The notes: a model not told the origin generated them from the letters alone. Positions 1-11,270 are shown, numbered from the stretch's first letter. The stretch is DNA of 64,000 bases from Bifidobacterium biavatii DSM 23969 (GCF_000741165.1 NZ_JGYN01000003.1:1-64000), one strand, 5' to 3'. Program-made: numbers and translations.

Positions 1-785
<785 letters not shown>

Positions 786-1051
786 ACTTGCAAAGAGAAC
801 CAACAATGACTCTCATACATATTGACGGAACATCCTATAAGGAAGGACATTCACACAAAAACCTTGCCATCCATTACCTGCTCACACAGACCCACCACCA
901 CAAACAGCAGCAGGCGGACAACAAACTGGCAATCAAAACATTGACTCTAAAAAGTAGTACAAACACGCTCTTGAGTTCTCAAACCACCACCACACCAGCA
1001 AACCCACAACCCAAGAAGAGAAGCTCGCTTGCCGAGCGGCAACAGGTGATT
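786..1051 (-). other. 16S rRNA leader region
   Basis: Non-coding leader between the proposed rRNA promoter and the mature 16S 5' end. On the minus strand it contains the sequence TTTGAGAACTCAAGAGCGTG around 965-984, which resembles the conserved TTGAGAACTCAA motif of actinobacterial rRNA leaders that is linked to antitermination or processing. The rest is A/C-rich on the plus strand. Short ORFs crossing it have no coding character. Confidence 0.7.
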
Positions 1052-1080
1052 AACTTACACGCACCAGCCACCAAACGCAA
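1052..1080 (-). promoter_or_regulatory. Candidate rRNA operon promoter
   Basis: On the minus strand a -35 box TTGCGT (1075-1080) and a -10 box TAAGTT (1052-1057) are separated by exactly 17 bases and point toward the 16S gene. Transcription would start near 1045, giving a leader of about 260 nt. Spacing and position fit a sigma-70-type rRNA promoter. There may be further promoters upstream that I did not resolve. Confidence 0.5.
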
Positions 1081-1271
1081 ACCGGCAACACAAAAAACGG
1101 CCAAAACCGTTGCAACAACAGGTATCCATCGGCGTGTCGCAGAGCCGTCAATCCGTCCCGATCGCCGGCCTCGCCACACTCCAAGCCGCTACCGCACAGA
1201 CTAATCCCCGCAGGAAACGCCAACGTGAACGCGACACGACATATGCGCGAACCACAACAATCCTCCGCGCA

Positions 1272-2573
1272 TCACACCGCGACACGTCCAGCCGCATCGT
1301 CAACCAGACGACCGTCATGCAAACCAGCATCCGCACCGCCAACAGCGATGCCGGCCAAGCCGTCATTCGCGTCGCCGACGGCACCGCCGGTCGTTCCGCC
1401 GGCAGCGGCTCCGGCGGCGGCATGCCGCATCGCCATCACCGGCCGCTCGCGGTTCCGCCGCCGCAGCGCGACAATCGCAATCCAACCGACGACCAGCAAT
1501 CCGACGCCGATCATCACGCCGACCGTACGGCCATCGATCACGTCGCTCGGATCCGGCGCCGGCACCGGAATCGCCACGCGGTGACCGGACACCAGCAGTC
1601 GGTGCGTGTTCACGCCGTACGGCGTGCACGTCATCAGCGTCACGCGATCCTGCCCGTTCACGATGCGCAGCAGACGAGTGTCGTCCGGCTTGATCACGCT
1701 GATCCGGTCCACCTCGTACGCGAGCGTCTCCCCCATTACTTCGATGTAGAAGAAGTCGCCCTTCTGCATTTCGTCGAGTCGTGTGAACATGAGCGCCTCG
1801 ACCAATCCGCGATGGCCGGTGATCACCGAATGCGTCGACTTGCCGCCCACCGGCAGGCTCGTGCCGTACAGGTGCCCCGCACCGGATGCGAGCGCCTCCT
1901 GCGACGTGCCGTGGTAGATCGGCAGGTCGATCGACACTTTCGGCACGCGCACGGTGCCCATAATGCCGCCGCCCGTGTCGAGCTGCGCCTGATAGTCCTT
2001 GTCCTTGGCCGACGTGGTGTCCTCGCCTTTGGCCTGAGAGCCGCCGCCCTGCGTTGAGAACGGGTCGATCGCCTCGCCCAGCACCGGTTGCCCGGATGCG
2101 GCGAGCCGTTTGTTGTATTCGCGCGCCGACGCGAGTTCGTCGCTCACTTTTTGCGGCGACCAGCCGGCGACGCGCGCGGCGATCGCGTCCGACGTGCGCT
2201 GCAGTTCGACCGCGTTGCGGTATTGCAGCGCGAGCGGATATCCGGCAACGGCGATCGCCGCGATCAGAAGCAGCACCGCGAACGCTCGCATCGTGATCAG
2301 CGACCGGCGCAGTTTGCGGCGCAGGATCATCACGTCTTTCACGTTGATCGCTTCGGCGAATGATTGCGGCGTGAACGACGATTGTGCGGACACCGACGCC
2401 CGTGACGACGCCCGTGACGACGACGTGGGCGCTGCGACGCGACCGGCATGCCGGCGATCGTCACGTCGCGTAGGCCCGTCAGCGACGGACCGCATGTCAT
2501 TCCGACCGCTTTCGGCGACGGATCCTCCGCCGGATCGACCGCTGTGCCGTCCGTGCCGCGCGCCATTCCCCAT
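1272..2573 (-). CDS. Class C sortase (pilin-type transpeptidase)
   Basis: Membrane-anchored cysteine transpeptidase of the class C type, which joins pilin subunits to each other and then to peptidoglycan. The order is an N-terminal cytosolic tail, a membrane segment near residues 90-112, a lid with the DPF motif near 170, the catalytic domain with His (TGHRG, about 254), Cys (TLMTCTPYG, about 316) and Arg (NTHR, about 325), and a second membrane helix near 350-370 followed by RRR. The Cys-to-Arg spacing of nine residues is typical of the class. The start at 2573 is chosen for the GGAAAGG ribosome site 9 bases upstream; an ATG at 2687 in the same frame lacks one. The C-terminal 50 residues are Ala/Gly-rich. 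No LPXTG pilin gene lies next to it in this window, so its substrates must be elsewhere. Confidence 0.9.
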   Translation of the reverse strand: MGNGARHGRHSGRSGGGSVAESGRNDMRSVADGPTRRDDRRHAGRVAAPTSSSRASSRASVSAQSSFTPQSFAEAINVKDVMILRRKLRRSLITMRAFAVLLLIAAIAVAGYPLALQYRNAVELQRTSDAIAARVAGWSPQKVSDELASAREYNKRLAASGQPVLGEAIDPFSTQGGGSQAKGEDTTSAKDKDYQAQLDTGGGIMGTVRVPKVSIDLPIYHGTSQEALASGAGHLYGTSLPVGGKSTHSVITGHRGLVEALMFTRLDEMQKGDFFYIEVMGETLAYEVDRISVIKPDDTRLLRIVNGQDRVTLMTCTPYGVNTHRLLVSGHRVAIPVPAPDPSDVIDGRTVGVMIGVGLLVVGWIAIVALRRRNRERPVMAMRHAAAGAAAGGTTGGAVGDANDGLAGIAVGGADAGLHDGRLVDDAAGRVAV

Positions 2574-2824
2574 CGGATCCGCCTTTCCGCCGCGCATCGT
2601 CCGCGGCAACCGAACCGTATCGGTACCATCGTAATGCGTGCGCCAGCCGAAACGAACAGTATCAACCATCATCAGGCATCTTCGCACACAACCGATCGCC
2701 AGTGGGCGGACCGGCGACGGACAAAGCCGAACGAATCACCGCGAATCCGAACAGCTTCGGACAACCCTGCGCGCGAAATCCACGTATGCCGGCGCCGGAC
2801 GCGGCAACGGCTACAATCAATGCC

Positions 2825-3217
2825 ATGAGCAAGCAGACGGTCATTCGCGTCAGCTTCGACGACGATCTCGAAGCGGCCCGTTTCCTCCAGTCATGCCGCA
2901 GGAAGGGTTTGAACGCGCAATTGGAGGACTCCCGTCCGATCGGCGACATCAAGCACAACGGCCCGGATCTGGCCGCATGGCTGCGCGCGAAACGCGGATG
3001 GCAGGTCGTGCTCGCCTCCGCGAACCGACGCAGCGCATGGAACGCGGCATGGAAAATCTCGCACGGCACACGCCGCGGCTTCGAGGACCGCATGTTCGAG
3101 GCGCGCACCGTGAACCGCAACGGCGAATGGGTGGTCGAAGCGCGTTGGAAGGGGCATCCGGCCGCCAAGAGTAAGGACAGGGACAAGCCGGAAAGCAGCA
3201 TGGAACCGCTGTTCTGA
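2825..3217 (+). CDS. Conserved small protein of unknown function
   Basis: Protein of 130 residues beginning MSKQTVIRVSFDDD. I do not recognise the family. It has no signal peptide or membrane segment and is basic and Trp-rich. The body looks like a mixed alpha/beta fold (for example RGWQVVLASANRRSAWNAAW), and the tail is charged (KSKDRDKPESS). The frame stays open upstream to 2702, but the region before 2825 reads as intergenic, so the internal ATG is preferred. It is divergent from the sortase gene and convergent with the glutamate-cysteine ligase gene. A real gene is likely from codon use; the function is unknown. Confidence 0.65.
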   Translation: MSKQTVIRVSFDDDLEAARFLQSCRRKGLNAQLEDSRPIGDIKHNGPDLAAWLRAKRGWQVVLASANRRSAWNAAWKISHGTRRGFEDRMFEARTVNRNGEWVVEARWKGHPAAKSKDRDKPESSMEPLF

Positions 3218-3463
3218 TCATCAGAGATCCTTCAACGTCATAGACCACGTATACGTGATCTGCGATTAAGACAACTGCGGTGCAACAACATCGTTGTTGG
3301 AGAAACATGCATGCACCCGGATCGGCGTACACGGTCGAACACCTCATCGATACGCACCGGCGTATCACTGCGATGTCGACGATGTCGCCGATCCGGACAT
3401 ACCACGCCTAAACAAGATGGTCGCGCAGGATCTCATCATGGACGCCGTCGCGACTTGCGGCCG
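3218..3463. other. Convergent intergenic region, nothing recognised
   Basis: About 246 bases between two convergent genes. There is a short imperfect inverted repeat around CAACATCGTTGTTG (3288-3301), but no convincing terminator with a T tract, no RNA gene and no ORF with coding character. Confidence 0.4.
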
Positions 3464-4735
3464 CTACGCCTGGAACACGTCGGGATGCTTCGGATCGCCC
3501 GGCTCGTCCGCAAGAATGCCCTCGATGCCGAGGAATTCCTTCCAGAATTCGAGCGGCTGGCCGTATGGCGACGAATTGCGGCCGTGCGCCTGCAGGTTGG
3601 CCTTCGCTTCGAACACGTCCTCCTCGCGGATGCCGTCGAAGTAGCTGACGAGCCGCTGGCGGTTCGACGGATCGTAGAACAGCGACGCGATGATTTCGGT
3701 GAGTCGTTCGGCGCGTGCAACCGGCAGCGAATCCCAGTGGCGCAGTTCGATGAAGTTCTTGAGCCGCACGTCGTTGAAATGCGTGGAGATGATGTGGTTG
3801 ATCTCGTACGGGTTGAGTTCGCGGTCCGGGTACACGTCGCCCGCGTTCTCGTAGAACGCCGGATGGTGCAGTTCCTTGCCACTCAGTCCCTCGGCTTCGG
3901 GCGTGTGCGTCAGGTCGGCGAACATGAGCGGCGTGGACAGCACGTCGATCGCATAATCCTCCCAACCGAAACGCGGGTCGAACAGGCCGGGGATCACGTT
4001 CGTGCGCTGGAAGTCGAGATAATCCCACATGCGCTGGCGCAGCAGCGGCCACGGGTTCGGCTCGCCCTCGAAATACGGCGTGTTGCGGAAATACCAGGCG
4101 AGAATCGGCCCGACGATCGTGCCGAGACGCAGCTTTTCGATCGAATCCTGCTCGTCGACGTAGTCGATGCTCACCTGCGTGGACGACGAGCAGCGCATCA
4201 TGCACGGGCCGAACTGGCCGACGCGGCCGAGATATGCGGTCATCGCGTCGTAGCGGTCCTTCGGATTGACCTTGACGTCCGCATAGCTGGACTTCGGCTG
4301 GTAGCCGTAGTTGACGAGGCGGAAGTCGAGTTCGTCGAGCACCGGGTCGACGTCGCGGCGGAACGTGCGGTACAGCGTGTTGAGATCCTCGGGCTTCTTG
4401 AGAATGCCGAGCGAACATTCGACCTGACCGCCCGGCTCGAGCGACACGGTGATGCCCTCGCGCGCAAGACCAACCAGATGGTCGTTCTCCCAGTACTCCT
4501 TGTCCTTGTCGTAGTACGGGGCGATGCGACGCAGCAGTGTTTCGATGCCGTTCGGCTCGTAGTAGCTCACCGCCGTATCGTCGCTGTTATGCACCGGCAG
4601 ATGCTCGATCTCCACGCCGAAGCCGCCCGTGCCGCGTTTGGACCGGCCGTGCTCGAAGAAGTCGAGCAGGCTCTGGACGTGCTTCGGATTCGGCTTGGCC
4701 AGCAAATGGGCATAACTGATACGCGGTGTACTCAT
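3464..4735 (-). CDS. Glutamate-cysteine ligase family protein (GCS2 type)
   Basis: Predicted ATP-dependent ligase joining glutamate and cysteine to gamma-glutamylcysteine, 423 residues. The GCS2 family (plant/actinobacterial type) is recognisable from the N-terminal GGFGVEIEHLPV, the SLEPGGQVECS substrate-binding block near residue 100, the MMRCSSSTQVSID block near 180, and the later FIELRHWDSLP signature near 345. The MSTPRISYAHLL start sits just after a clear gap to the upstream gene. It stands alone, with no glutathione synthetase gene nearby, so the end product (gamma-glutamylcysteine, or a related ligase reaction such as the EgtA type) cannot be decided from context. Confidence 0.85.
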   Translation of the reverse strand: MSTPRISYAHLLAKPNPKHVQSLLDFFEHGRSKRGTGGFGVEIEHLPVHNSDDTAVSYYEPNGIETLLRRIAPYYDKDKEYWENDHLVGLAREGITVSLEPGGQVECSLGILKKPEDLNTLYRTFRRDVDPVLDELDFRLVNYGYQPKSSYADVKVNPKDRYDAMTAYLGRVGQFGPCMMRCSSSTQVSIDYVDEQDSIEKLRLGTIVGPILAWYFRNTPYFEGEPNPWPLLRQRMWDYLDFQRTNVIPGLFDPRFGWEDYAIDVLSTPLMFADLTHTPEAEGLSGKELHHPAFYENAGDVYPDRELNPYEINHIISTHFNDVRLKNFIELRHWDSLPVARAERLTEIIASLFYDPSNRQRLVSYFDGIREEDVFEAKANLQAHGRNSSPYGQPLEFWKEFLGIEGILADEPGDPKHPDVFQA

Positions 4736-4753
4736 GCGCCCAGCTTAGCCGAA

Positions 4754-4781
4754 AGCCGTCCGGCGACGCGGCCGGACGGCT
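4754..4781 (-). terminator. Hairpin terminator after the HgdC-like gene
   Basis: Perfect 11-bp inverted repeat, AGCCGTCCGGC (4754-4764) and GCCGGACGGCT (4771-4781), with a 6-base loop. It lies between the stop of the large minus-strand gene and the start of the glutamate-cysteine ligase gene. There is no long T tract, which is common for high-GC actinobacteria. Confidence 0.6.
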
Positions 4782-4817
4782 ATATGGAAAATCGATAACA
4801 GACTAGAGTGCCTGCCG

Positions 4818-7800
4818 TCAGTCGGCGGACGCGAAGCCCTGCGGCTCGCCGGCAGCGGCGAATTTGGCGTCGTGGGCCTTTTTCGCCGCCGCGATCATGA
4901 GCTTGATGCGGTTGAGCTGGTTCGCCTCGCTCGCGCCCGGATCGTAGTCGATGGAGACGATGTTGGCCTCCGGGTGCAGGCGGCGGATCTTGCCGAACAT
5001 GCCGCGGCCGGTCACGTGGTTGGGCAGGCAGGCGAACGGCTGCGCGCAGATCACGTTCGGGCAGCCCTGTTCGATCAGTTCGAGAATCTCCGCGGTGAGC
5101 AGCCAGCCTTCGCCGGCCTGCACGCCGATCGACGTGACTTCGGCGGCCTTCTTGACCAGCTCGGGCATCGGATCGTCCTGCTTGAACTTGCCGTGCGCGG
5201 TGGCGATTGCCGCCTTGATCGGCGCGTTGTACCGGTCGAGCCCCCAGCGCATGAGCGCGTACAGCTGCTGGTTGCCGCCCATGCCGAGGTTGCGTTCGTT
5301 CCAGTCGGTGATGTACGGGCGGGTCGTCATGAACTCCATGATGCCGGGCACCACGGCCTCGCAGTCCTGCGATTCGATCACGTCGACCACGTGGTTGTTC
5401 GCGTCCGGCTGATACTTGACGAGGATCTCGCCGACGACGCCGACGCGCACCTTGCGCGGAATGTCGCGCAATGGCAGTGCGTCGAAGCTTTTCACGATCT
5501 CCTTGGCGAGTACCGGATACGGCAGGTACGCTTTCTTGAGCCACGGCGTCTTGGCCGCGGTCTTGGAGAAGCGTGGTGTTCGAGCGTCTCGCGCACGATC
5601 ACGTCCCACTGCTCATACAGGCGGTTCGCCGCACCCGGCTCGACCTCGTACGGGCGCACGCGGTACAGGCACTTCATGAGCAGGTCGCCGAGGATCAGCG
5701 CCTTGATTGCGCGGTGCAGCAGCACCGGCGTGGCCTTGAAGCCCGGGTTGTCCTCGAGGCCCTGCGTGGAGATCGCGATGACCGGGATCTGCGGATAGCC
5801 CGCGTCAATCAGCGCCTTGCGGATGAGGCCGAAGTAGTTGGTCGCGCGGCACATGCCGCCGGTCTGCGTGATGGCGAGCGCGACGTGGTCGGGATCGTAC
5901 TTGCCTTGGATGATCGCGTCGATGAGCTGCCCGATGACCATGATGGCCGGGTAGCAGGCGTCGTTGTTCACGTATTTGAGGCCGGTTTCGACGTCCCCGC
6001 GGCTGGCGTGCTTGAGGATGTCGAACTTGTAGCCGCCGGAGCGGATGACCGCTTCGACGAGGGACATGTGGATCGGGCTCATCTGCGGGGCGACGATCGT
6101 GTAGTCCTTCTTCATGTCCTTGACGAACTTCTGACGGTGCGCGTAGCGCGACATGGTCGCGTTGTTGTGGCCGGACTTGGCCTTTTGGGCGGTCTTGCCG
6201 GGTGTGTCCACCGTGCCGTCGGATCCGGCGAGCACGGTCTTGGCGTTGACGGCCGCTTCGATGTCGCGCTGTGCGGCGAGGCGCGAGGCGCGGCGCACCG
6301 ATTCGGTGAGCTTCGGGTTGGCGGCCATCGTCGTGTCGAGCAGGACCTGACGGCCCGGGGTGGGCGCTTGCGAACCGGTCTTGCGGAATCCGGTCGATTT
6401 CGGCGCGGCGGACTGGGCCGTTTCGTCGTCAGCGACTGCCGAATCGGCGGCCGCGCGCTTGGCTTCCGCTGCCTTGACCGCGGCCTGCGCGGCGGCGAGC
6501 TGTTCCTTCGCCGCGGCGAGCTGCGTTTCGGCGGCGGCCAGATCGGCCTGTGCCTTGGCCTGGGCGGCCTCGCGCGCCTTGATTTCGGCGGCGGACGGCG
6601 CGGCGACGATCGTCTGGTCCTGTTTGCCGACGAGCTGCGCGGCGGACGAACCGGTCGCGCCGGCACCGGCCGCACCGGCTCCGTGCGCGGCGGACACGGC
6701 CGCGACGGCCTTCGCCTTGTTGCGTTCGCGCTCCTCGACCGCGGCCTTGAGCGAGCGCAGACGGATCTTCGCCGCACCCAGGTTCGACACTTCGTCGATC
6801 TTGAGCAGCGTATACACGTCGGCCTTGTCGGCGAGAATCTCCGACACCTGATCGGTGGTGATCGCGTCGAGGCCGCATCCGAACGAGTTGAGCTGCACGA
6901 GCTCGAGTCCCGGATACGAGGCGACGAAGTGCGCCGCCGCGTACAGGCGCGAATGGTACGCCCACTGGTTGGTCACGCGCAGCGGCATGCGGTTGACACT
7001 CACCTTGCGATCGCCGACGTGGCGGAAGCCGTTCGCGTTCTTCTTGCGCGGGTCCTCCTCGCCGGCGGACAGGAATTCGGTCAGGTCGAGCTTCTGGCCC
7101 GGCTGCAGTTCGCAGATCGAGTCCTCGGAGAGCACGACCATGCCGAGCGAACAAATCGTCTCGGGAATGCCGTGGTTGATCTCCGGGTCGACGTGGTACG
7201 GGCGGCCTGCGAGCACGATGCCGCGGCAGCCGTGCTCCTTCATATAGGCGAGCGCCTTCAGGCCTTCCTGCTGCACGTCGTTCTTGAACACCTTGTCTTC
7301 GGCGTACGCGGCCTTGACGGCCGTCTCGGCCTCTTCGCGCGTCACGTTCGCCCACGCGAACTCCTCGACGATGCGGTCGACCATGAGCTCGTGGTTAGCG
7401 AGGTTGAAGTACGGGTGCATGTAGCGCACGCCGTCTTCGCGCAGTTCGGGCATGTTCGCGCCGACGACGAGCGGATAGTTCGCCACGACCGGGCAGTTGT
7501 AGTGGTTGTCGGTGTTGGGCACGAGGTTGTCCTCGTAGCTCACGCACGGGTAGAAGATGGTCTTGACGCCCTTGTTGAGGAGCCACTTGATGTGCCCGTG
7601 CACGAGCTTGGCCGGGTAGCAGATGTTCTCGGATGCGATCGATTCGATGCCCGTCTCGAACAGTTCGTGCGAGCTGCGGCCGGAGATCATGACCTTGAAG
7701 CCGAGCGACGTGAGCAGCGTGAACCAGAACGGGTAGTTCTCGTACATGTTGAGCGCGCGCGGAATGCCGATTTCGCCGCGCGTGGCTTTTTTGTCCGTGA

Positions 7801-10018
7801 GGCGACGGTAGGCGAAGCAGCGCTTGTACTTGTAGTCGTACAGGTTCGGTCGGTCGGAGCGTTGCTTTTTCGCGTCGCCGCCGCGTTCGCAGCGGTTGCC
7901 GGTCACGAATCGCGAGCCGTCGGAGAACGTGGTGACGGTGAGCTTGCAGTGGTTCTGGCACAGCTTGCACACGTCGCGTTCGGTGGTCATCGACAGGTGA
8001 TCGAGTTCGTCGCCGGTCAGGATCGACGATGCGGTGTGATGCACGCCGTCGACGACGACTTCGTTCGCGTGATCGGCCGCAACGTCGGACGTCGCGTCGC
8101 CCGTATCGTTCGCGCCAACGTTTGCCGTATCGTTCGTCGATTCGGCCGACGTGCCGTCCGCGAGCACGTGCTCGTGATCGTCGTCGGCGACGTCCTCGTA
8201 GTGCATGCGCGCGGTGAGCGCCGCGCCGTACGCGCCCATGAGGCCGGCGATGTTCGGTCGCGTCACCTCGCGTTCGGTGAGCAGTTCGAACGCGCGCAGC
8301 ACGGCATCGTTGAGGAATGTACCGCCCTGCACGACGACTGTGTCGCCAAGTTCGCCGGAATCGCGCAGTTTGATGACCTTGTACAGCGCGTTGCGCACGA
8401 CCGAATAGCACAGGCCGGCGGCGATGTCCTCGATCGAGGCGCCTTCCTTCTGCGCCTGCTTGACGGACGAGTTCATGAACACGGTGCAGCGCGAGCCGAG
8501 ATCGACCGGATGCGTGGACGCCAAAGCTTTCTGCGTGAATTCCTGAATGGTCAGGCCCATCGACATGGCGAAGGTTTGCAGGAACGAGCCGCAGCCGGAC
8601 GAGCACGCCTCGTTGACGGCGATCGAGTCGATCACGCCGTCGGTGATGGCGAGGTACTTCATGTCCTGGCCGCCGATGTCGATCACGGCGGTAACGCCAG
8701 GGCTCACCATTTCAGCGCCGCGGTAGTGCGCCATCGTTTCGACCACGCCTTCGTCCAAGTGCAGTCCGGTGGTGATGAGGCCTTCGCCGTAGCCGGTCGC
8801 GCAGGATCGCGCAATCCACGCGCCTTGAGGCAACTGGGACTGGATCTGCTTGACGATGTTGATGGCGGCCGTCAGCGGGCTGCCCTCGTTGTTCGCGTAG
8901 GAGGACCACACGATTTCGCGGTCGTCGTTGACGAGGGTCGCCTTGATGGTGGTCGAACCCGCGTCGATGCCAAGGAAGTGCGGGCCGTGCGCGCCCTCGA
9001 GCGTGCCGATGTGGATGTGCTCGCGGTGGTGGCGCTTGTTGAACGCCTCGCGGTCGGCCTCGGTCGGGAACAGCGGCGGCATGGTGGGCGTGTTGGACGG
9101 GAGGTTCTTGAGCTCGTCGAGCCGCTTGAGAATGTCGTCGCAGGTGCGCGCCTCGAAATGGTGACCTTCGTCGTCCTTGTCCATGTCGGCCTGCAATGCG
9201 GCGCCGTAGGCGACGTACAGGTGCGCGTTGGTCGGCACGATGAACTCGTCGACCTTGCCGTCGAGCGCGCGCTGGAACGCGGCGCGCAGCTCGCTCATGA
9301 AGAACAGCGGACCGCCGAGGAAGATGACGGTGCCATGGATCGGGCGGCCGGAGGCGAGGCCGGCGATGGTCTGCGTGGCGACGGCCGTGAAGATCGACGC
9401 GGCGAGGTCCGGCTTGGCGGCGCCATCGTTGATGAGCGGCTGCAGATCGGTTTTGGCGAACACGCCGCAGCGCGACGCGATCGGATACAGGTTCTCGTAG
9501 CTTTTCGCCATTTCGTTCAGGCCGGACGCGTCGGTGTCGAGCAACGTGGCCATCTGGTCGATGAACGCGCCGGTGCCGCCCGCGCACGAACCGTTCATGC
9601 GCTGCTCGGGAGTGGGCTTGAGGTACGTGATCTTCGCGTCCTCACCGCCGAGCTCGATGATGACGTCCGCCGCCGGGTATTCCTTGTCGATCGCCTCGGT
9701 TTCGGCGATGACCTCCTGCACGAATGGCACGTGCATGCTGTCGGCGAGCGCGAGGCCGCCGGAACCGGTGATGGCAAGGCGGATCGGCTCGTCGCCGCGG
9801 CCCCGTCCCTCGAGTTCCTTGTGGATGTCGACGAGCAGGCCTGCCACGGTAGCGCGCACGTTGGCGTGATGTCGGCGATAGTCGGAGAAGATGGTGTCGC
9901 TCAGGGAGTCGGACTGATCGAGCACCACGGCCTTGACCGTGGTGGAGCCGATGTCGAGTCCCACGCGCAACGACTTCGTATCGTGGCGTGCCGCCGCGGT
10001 ATGTGCTTCGTTCACCAT
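4818..10018 (-). pseudogene. Acyl-CoA dehydratase activase-like (HgdC/BadF family) giant protein, frameshifted
   Basis: Homologue of the ATP-dependent activator of 2-hydroxyacyl-CoA dehydratases in its fused actinobacterial form, about 1760 residues when rejoined. It has two BadF/BadG-type ATPase domains (GLDIGSTTVKAVV near residue 20 and LGIDAGSTTIKATL near 350) with cysteine signatures NGSCAGGTGAF and NEACSSGCGSF. A CKLCQNHCKLT cluster follows, then a DUF2229-like region and an Ala/Gln-rich coiled coil near 1190-1260. The C-terminal part has dehydratase-like blocks (PYITDWNERNLGMGGNQQLYA). The first reading frame runs to 5492 with a nonsense tail. The homologous sequence continues in another frame from about 5573 (RFSKTAAKTPWLKKAYLPYP) to 4818. 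One base appears to be missing near 5574-5575, so the gene is either truly broken or carries a sequencing error. The start at 10018 (MVNEAHTAAARH) has an AGAGG site upstream. Confidence 0.85.
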
Positions 10019-10280
10019 GTAAACCTCTTTAACGAATTTCCGGGGCGCGAATGTTCCAGTTTTCCGGCGCTCGCGGGGTGTTCGCACTGGCGTCCGCATC
10101 CCCGGCGGCGCAACGCATTCCGCGCATTGCCCGGCCTCTCAGGTTCCTTACTTTAGTCTGTAGCCCCGCCCAAGAGACCGGCCGAACTGCCTCCCCGCCG
10201 TGATTTATCTAACAGAGGAAGCGGCGAAACCCCGCGCGTCGCCGGAGTTTGTCGGGTTGCGGGCGACCGCCATTGAAGTC

Positions 10281-10312
10281 GCGCGACGGAAACAACGGTT
10301 TCTCCGTCGCGC
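10281..10312 (-). terminator. Hairpin after nrdG
   Basis: Inverted repeat GCGCGACGGA (10281-10290) and TCCGTCGCGC (10303-10312), with AAC/GTT pairing inside it. It lies in the 325-base gap between nrdG and the HgdC-like gene. There is no T tract, so it is a candidate terminator or transcript stabiliser rather than a proven one. I see nothing else in that gap apart from the upstream region of the HgdC-like gene. Confidence 0.45.
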
Positions 10313-10343
10313 GCCCCGCTCGATCGGGCATCGCGCAATGGGA

Positions 10344-11054
10344 TCACGACGAGGACTTCGAATCCTCCCCGGCCATGCGGTCCTTCAGGTAGATTTCGGG
10401 GATGTCTCGCTCCTGGTCGTGGAGTTTGGCCCAGATGACCGGCTTGCCGGCCGCGAACGAGGCGGGCACGTCGAGGATGCGCTGGTTCTTCGAGCCGCGG
10501 AACTGCAGCAGCGAATCGTGCTGCGACTTGATGTAGCGGCCGTCGACGAGGATGTCGATGAGGCGCAGCAGCGCCATCTTGTCCTCGGTTTCGCCGGGGC
10601 GCATGAGCTCCTCCCACGTGTAGCCGGTCCAGCACCAGATGTCCTTCTCGTGGCCGAATTCGGCGCGGATGCGTTCGGCGAGCGGCACGAGCACGGGCGT
10701 GTTCAGCAGCGGTTCGCCGCCGAGGAACGTGATGCCCTGCACCCACGGCGCCTTCAGATCGTCGATGATCTTGTCTTCGAGCCGCTGCGTGTACTCGTGT
10801 CCGGCTTGGAAATCCCAGATGGACGAGTTGAAGCAGTCGACGCAGTGGAACGGGCAGCCGGAGACATACAGCGAGTTGCGCACGCCCTCGCCGTCGGTGA
10901 CGATGAACGTCTTGTAGTCGGCGATCATGCGCCGGGACATGCGCCGGCCATCCCACTGTCCGGCGCGCGGGTTGTTCGCCTCGTCGGTCGGAATCGACGG
11001 CCCGCGCCCGGTCTCCCCCGCCGCAAAATCATGCAACATCGGCGTCCTGTCCAT
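10344..11054 (-). CDS. nrdG: Anaerobic ribonucleoside-triphosphate reductase activating protein
   Basis: Radical SAM enzyme that makes the glycyl radical on NrdD, 236 residues. The CxxxCxxC iron-sulfur motif is seen as CPFHCVDC near residue 80, followed by SSIWDFQAG, the ITFLGGEPL block near 122 and the QHDSLLQFRGSKNQR segment near 190 that is typical of NrdG. The start MDRTPMLHDF at 11054 has AGGAGG six bases upstream; earlier in-frame ATGs lie inside or before that site. About 45 residues precede the family core (MIADYKTFIVTDGEGVRNSLY). It is downstream of nrdD on the same strand with a 216-base gap occupied by a large palindrome, and is probably co-transcribed. Confidence 0.95.
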   Translation of the reverse strand: MDRTPMLHDFAAGETGRGPSIPTDEANNPRAGQWDGRRMSRRMIADYKTFIVTDGEGVRNSLYVSGCPFHCVDCFNSSIWDFQAGHEYTQRLEDKIIDDLKAPWVQGITFLGGEPLLNTPVLVPLAERIRAEFGHEKDIWCWTGYTWEELMRPGETEDKMALLRLIDILVDGRYIKSQHDSLLQFRGSKNQRILDVPASFAAGKPVIWAKLHDQERDIPEIYLKDRMAGEDSKSSS

Positions 11055-11163
11055 CATCAGCCTCCTCATATAGCCTCGCAACCAACCGCAACATAACCGT
11101 CAAACGCGATCAGCCGCAAACTTTTCCGCTCCCACCAACCGTAACGTTACGCGAAAACGAGCG

Positions 11164-11244
11164 AGGGTCGCCGGCATGTGTTGTCTGACCGTAGGCTTGG
11201 CCGAACGGCCTTGAGTGTGTCAGACAATACATGCCGGCGACCCT
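11164..11244. repeat. Large inverted repeat between nrdD and nrdG
   Basis: Two 26-base arms, 11164-11189 and 11219-11244, are reverse complements with a single mismatch that would be a G-U pair in RNA. The left arm begins AGGGTCGCCGGCATGTG and the right arm ends GCATGCCGGCGACCCT-like (CATGCCGGCGACCCT). The 29-base centre holds a smaller GGCC/GGCC hairpin. It lies between stop and start codons of the nrd pair. It is too long for an ordinary terminator and has no T tract. It could be an RNase III processing site, an attenuator or a small palindromic mobile repeat. Confidence 0.8.
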
Positions 11245-11270
11245 TGCGGACACCTTCGCAATACCAGTAG

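Noticed and set aside
3311..4798. Open frame on the plus strand (495 codons)
   Set aside because: Antisense shadow of the glutamate-cysteine ligase gene.
5573..10156. Very long open frame on the plus strand (1527 codons)
   Set aside because: It is the antisense shadow of the HgdC-like gene, caused by high GC at third codon positions. Its translation is Arg/Val/His-rich with no domain.
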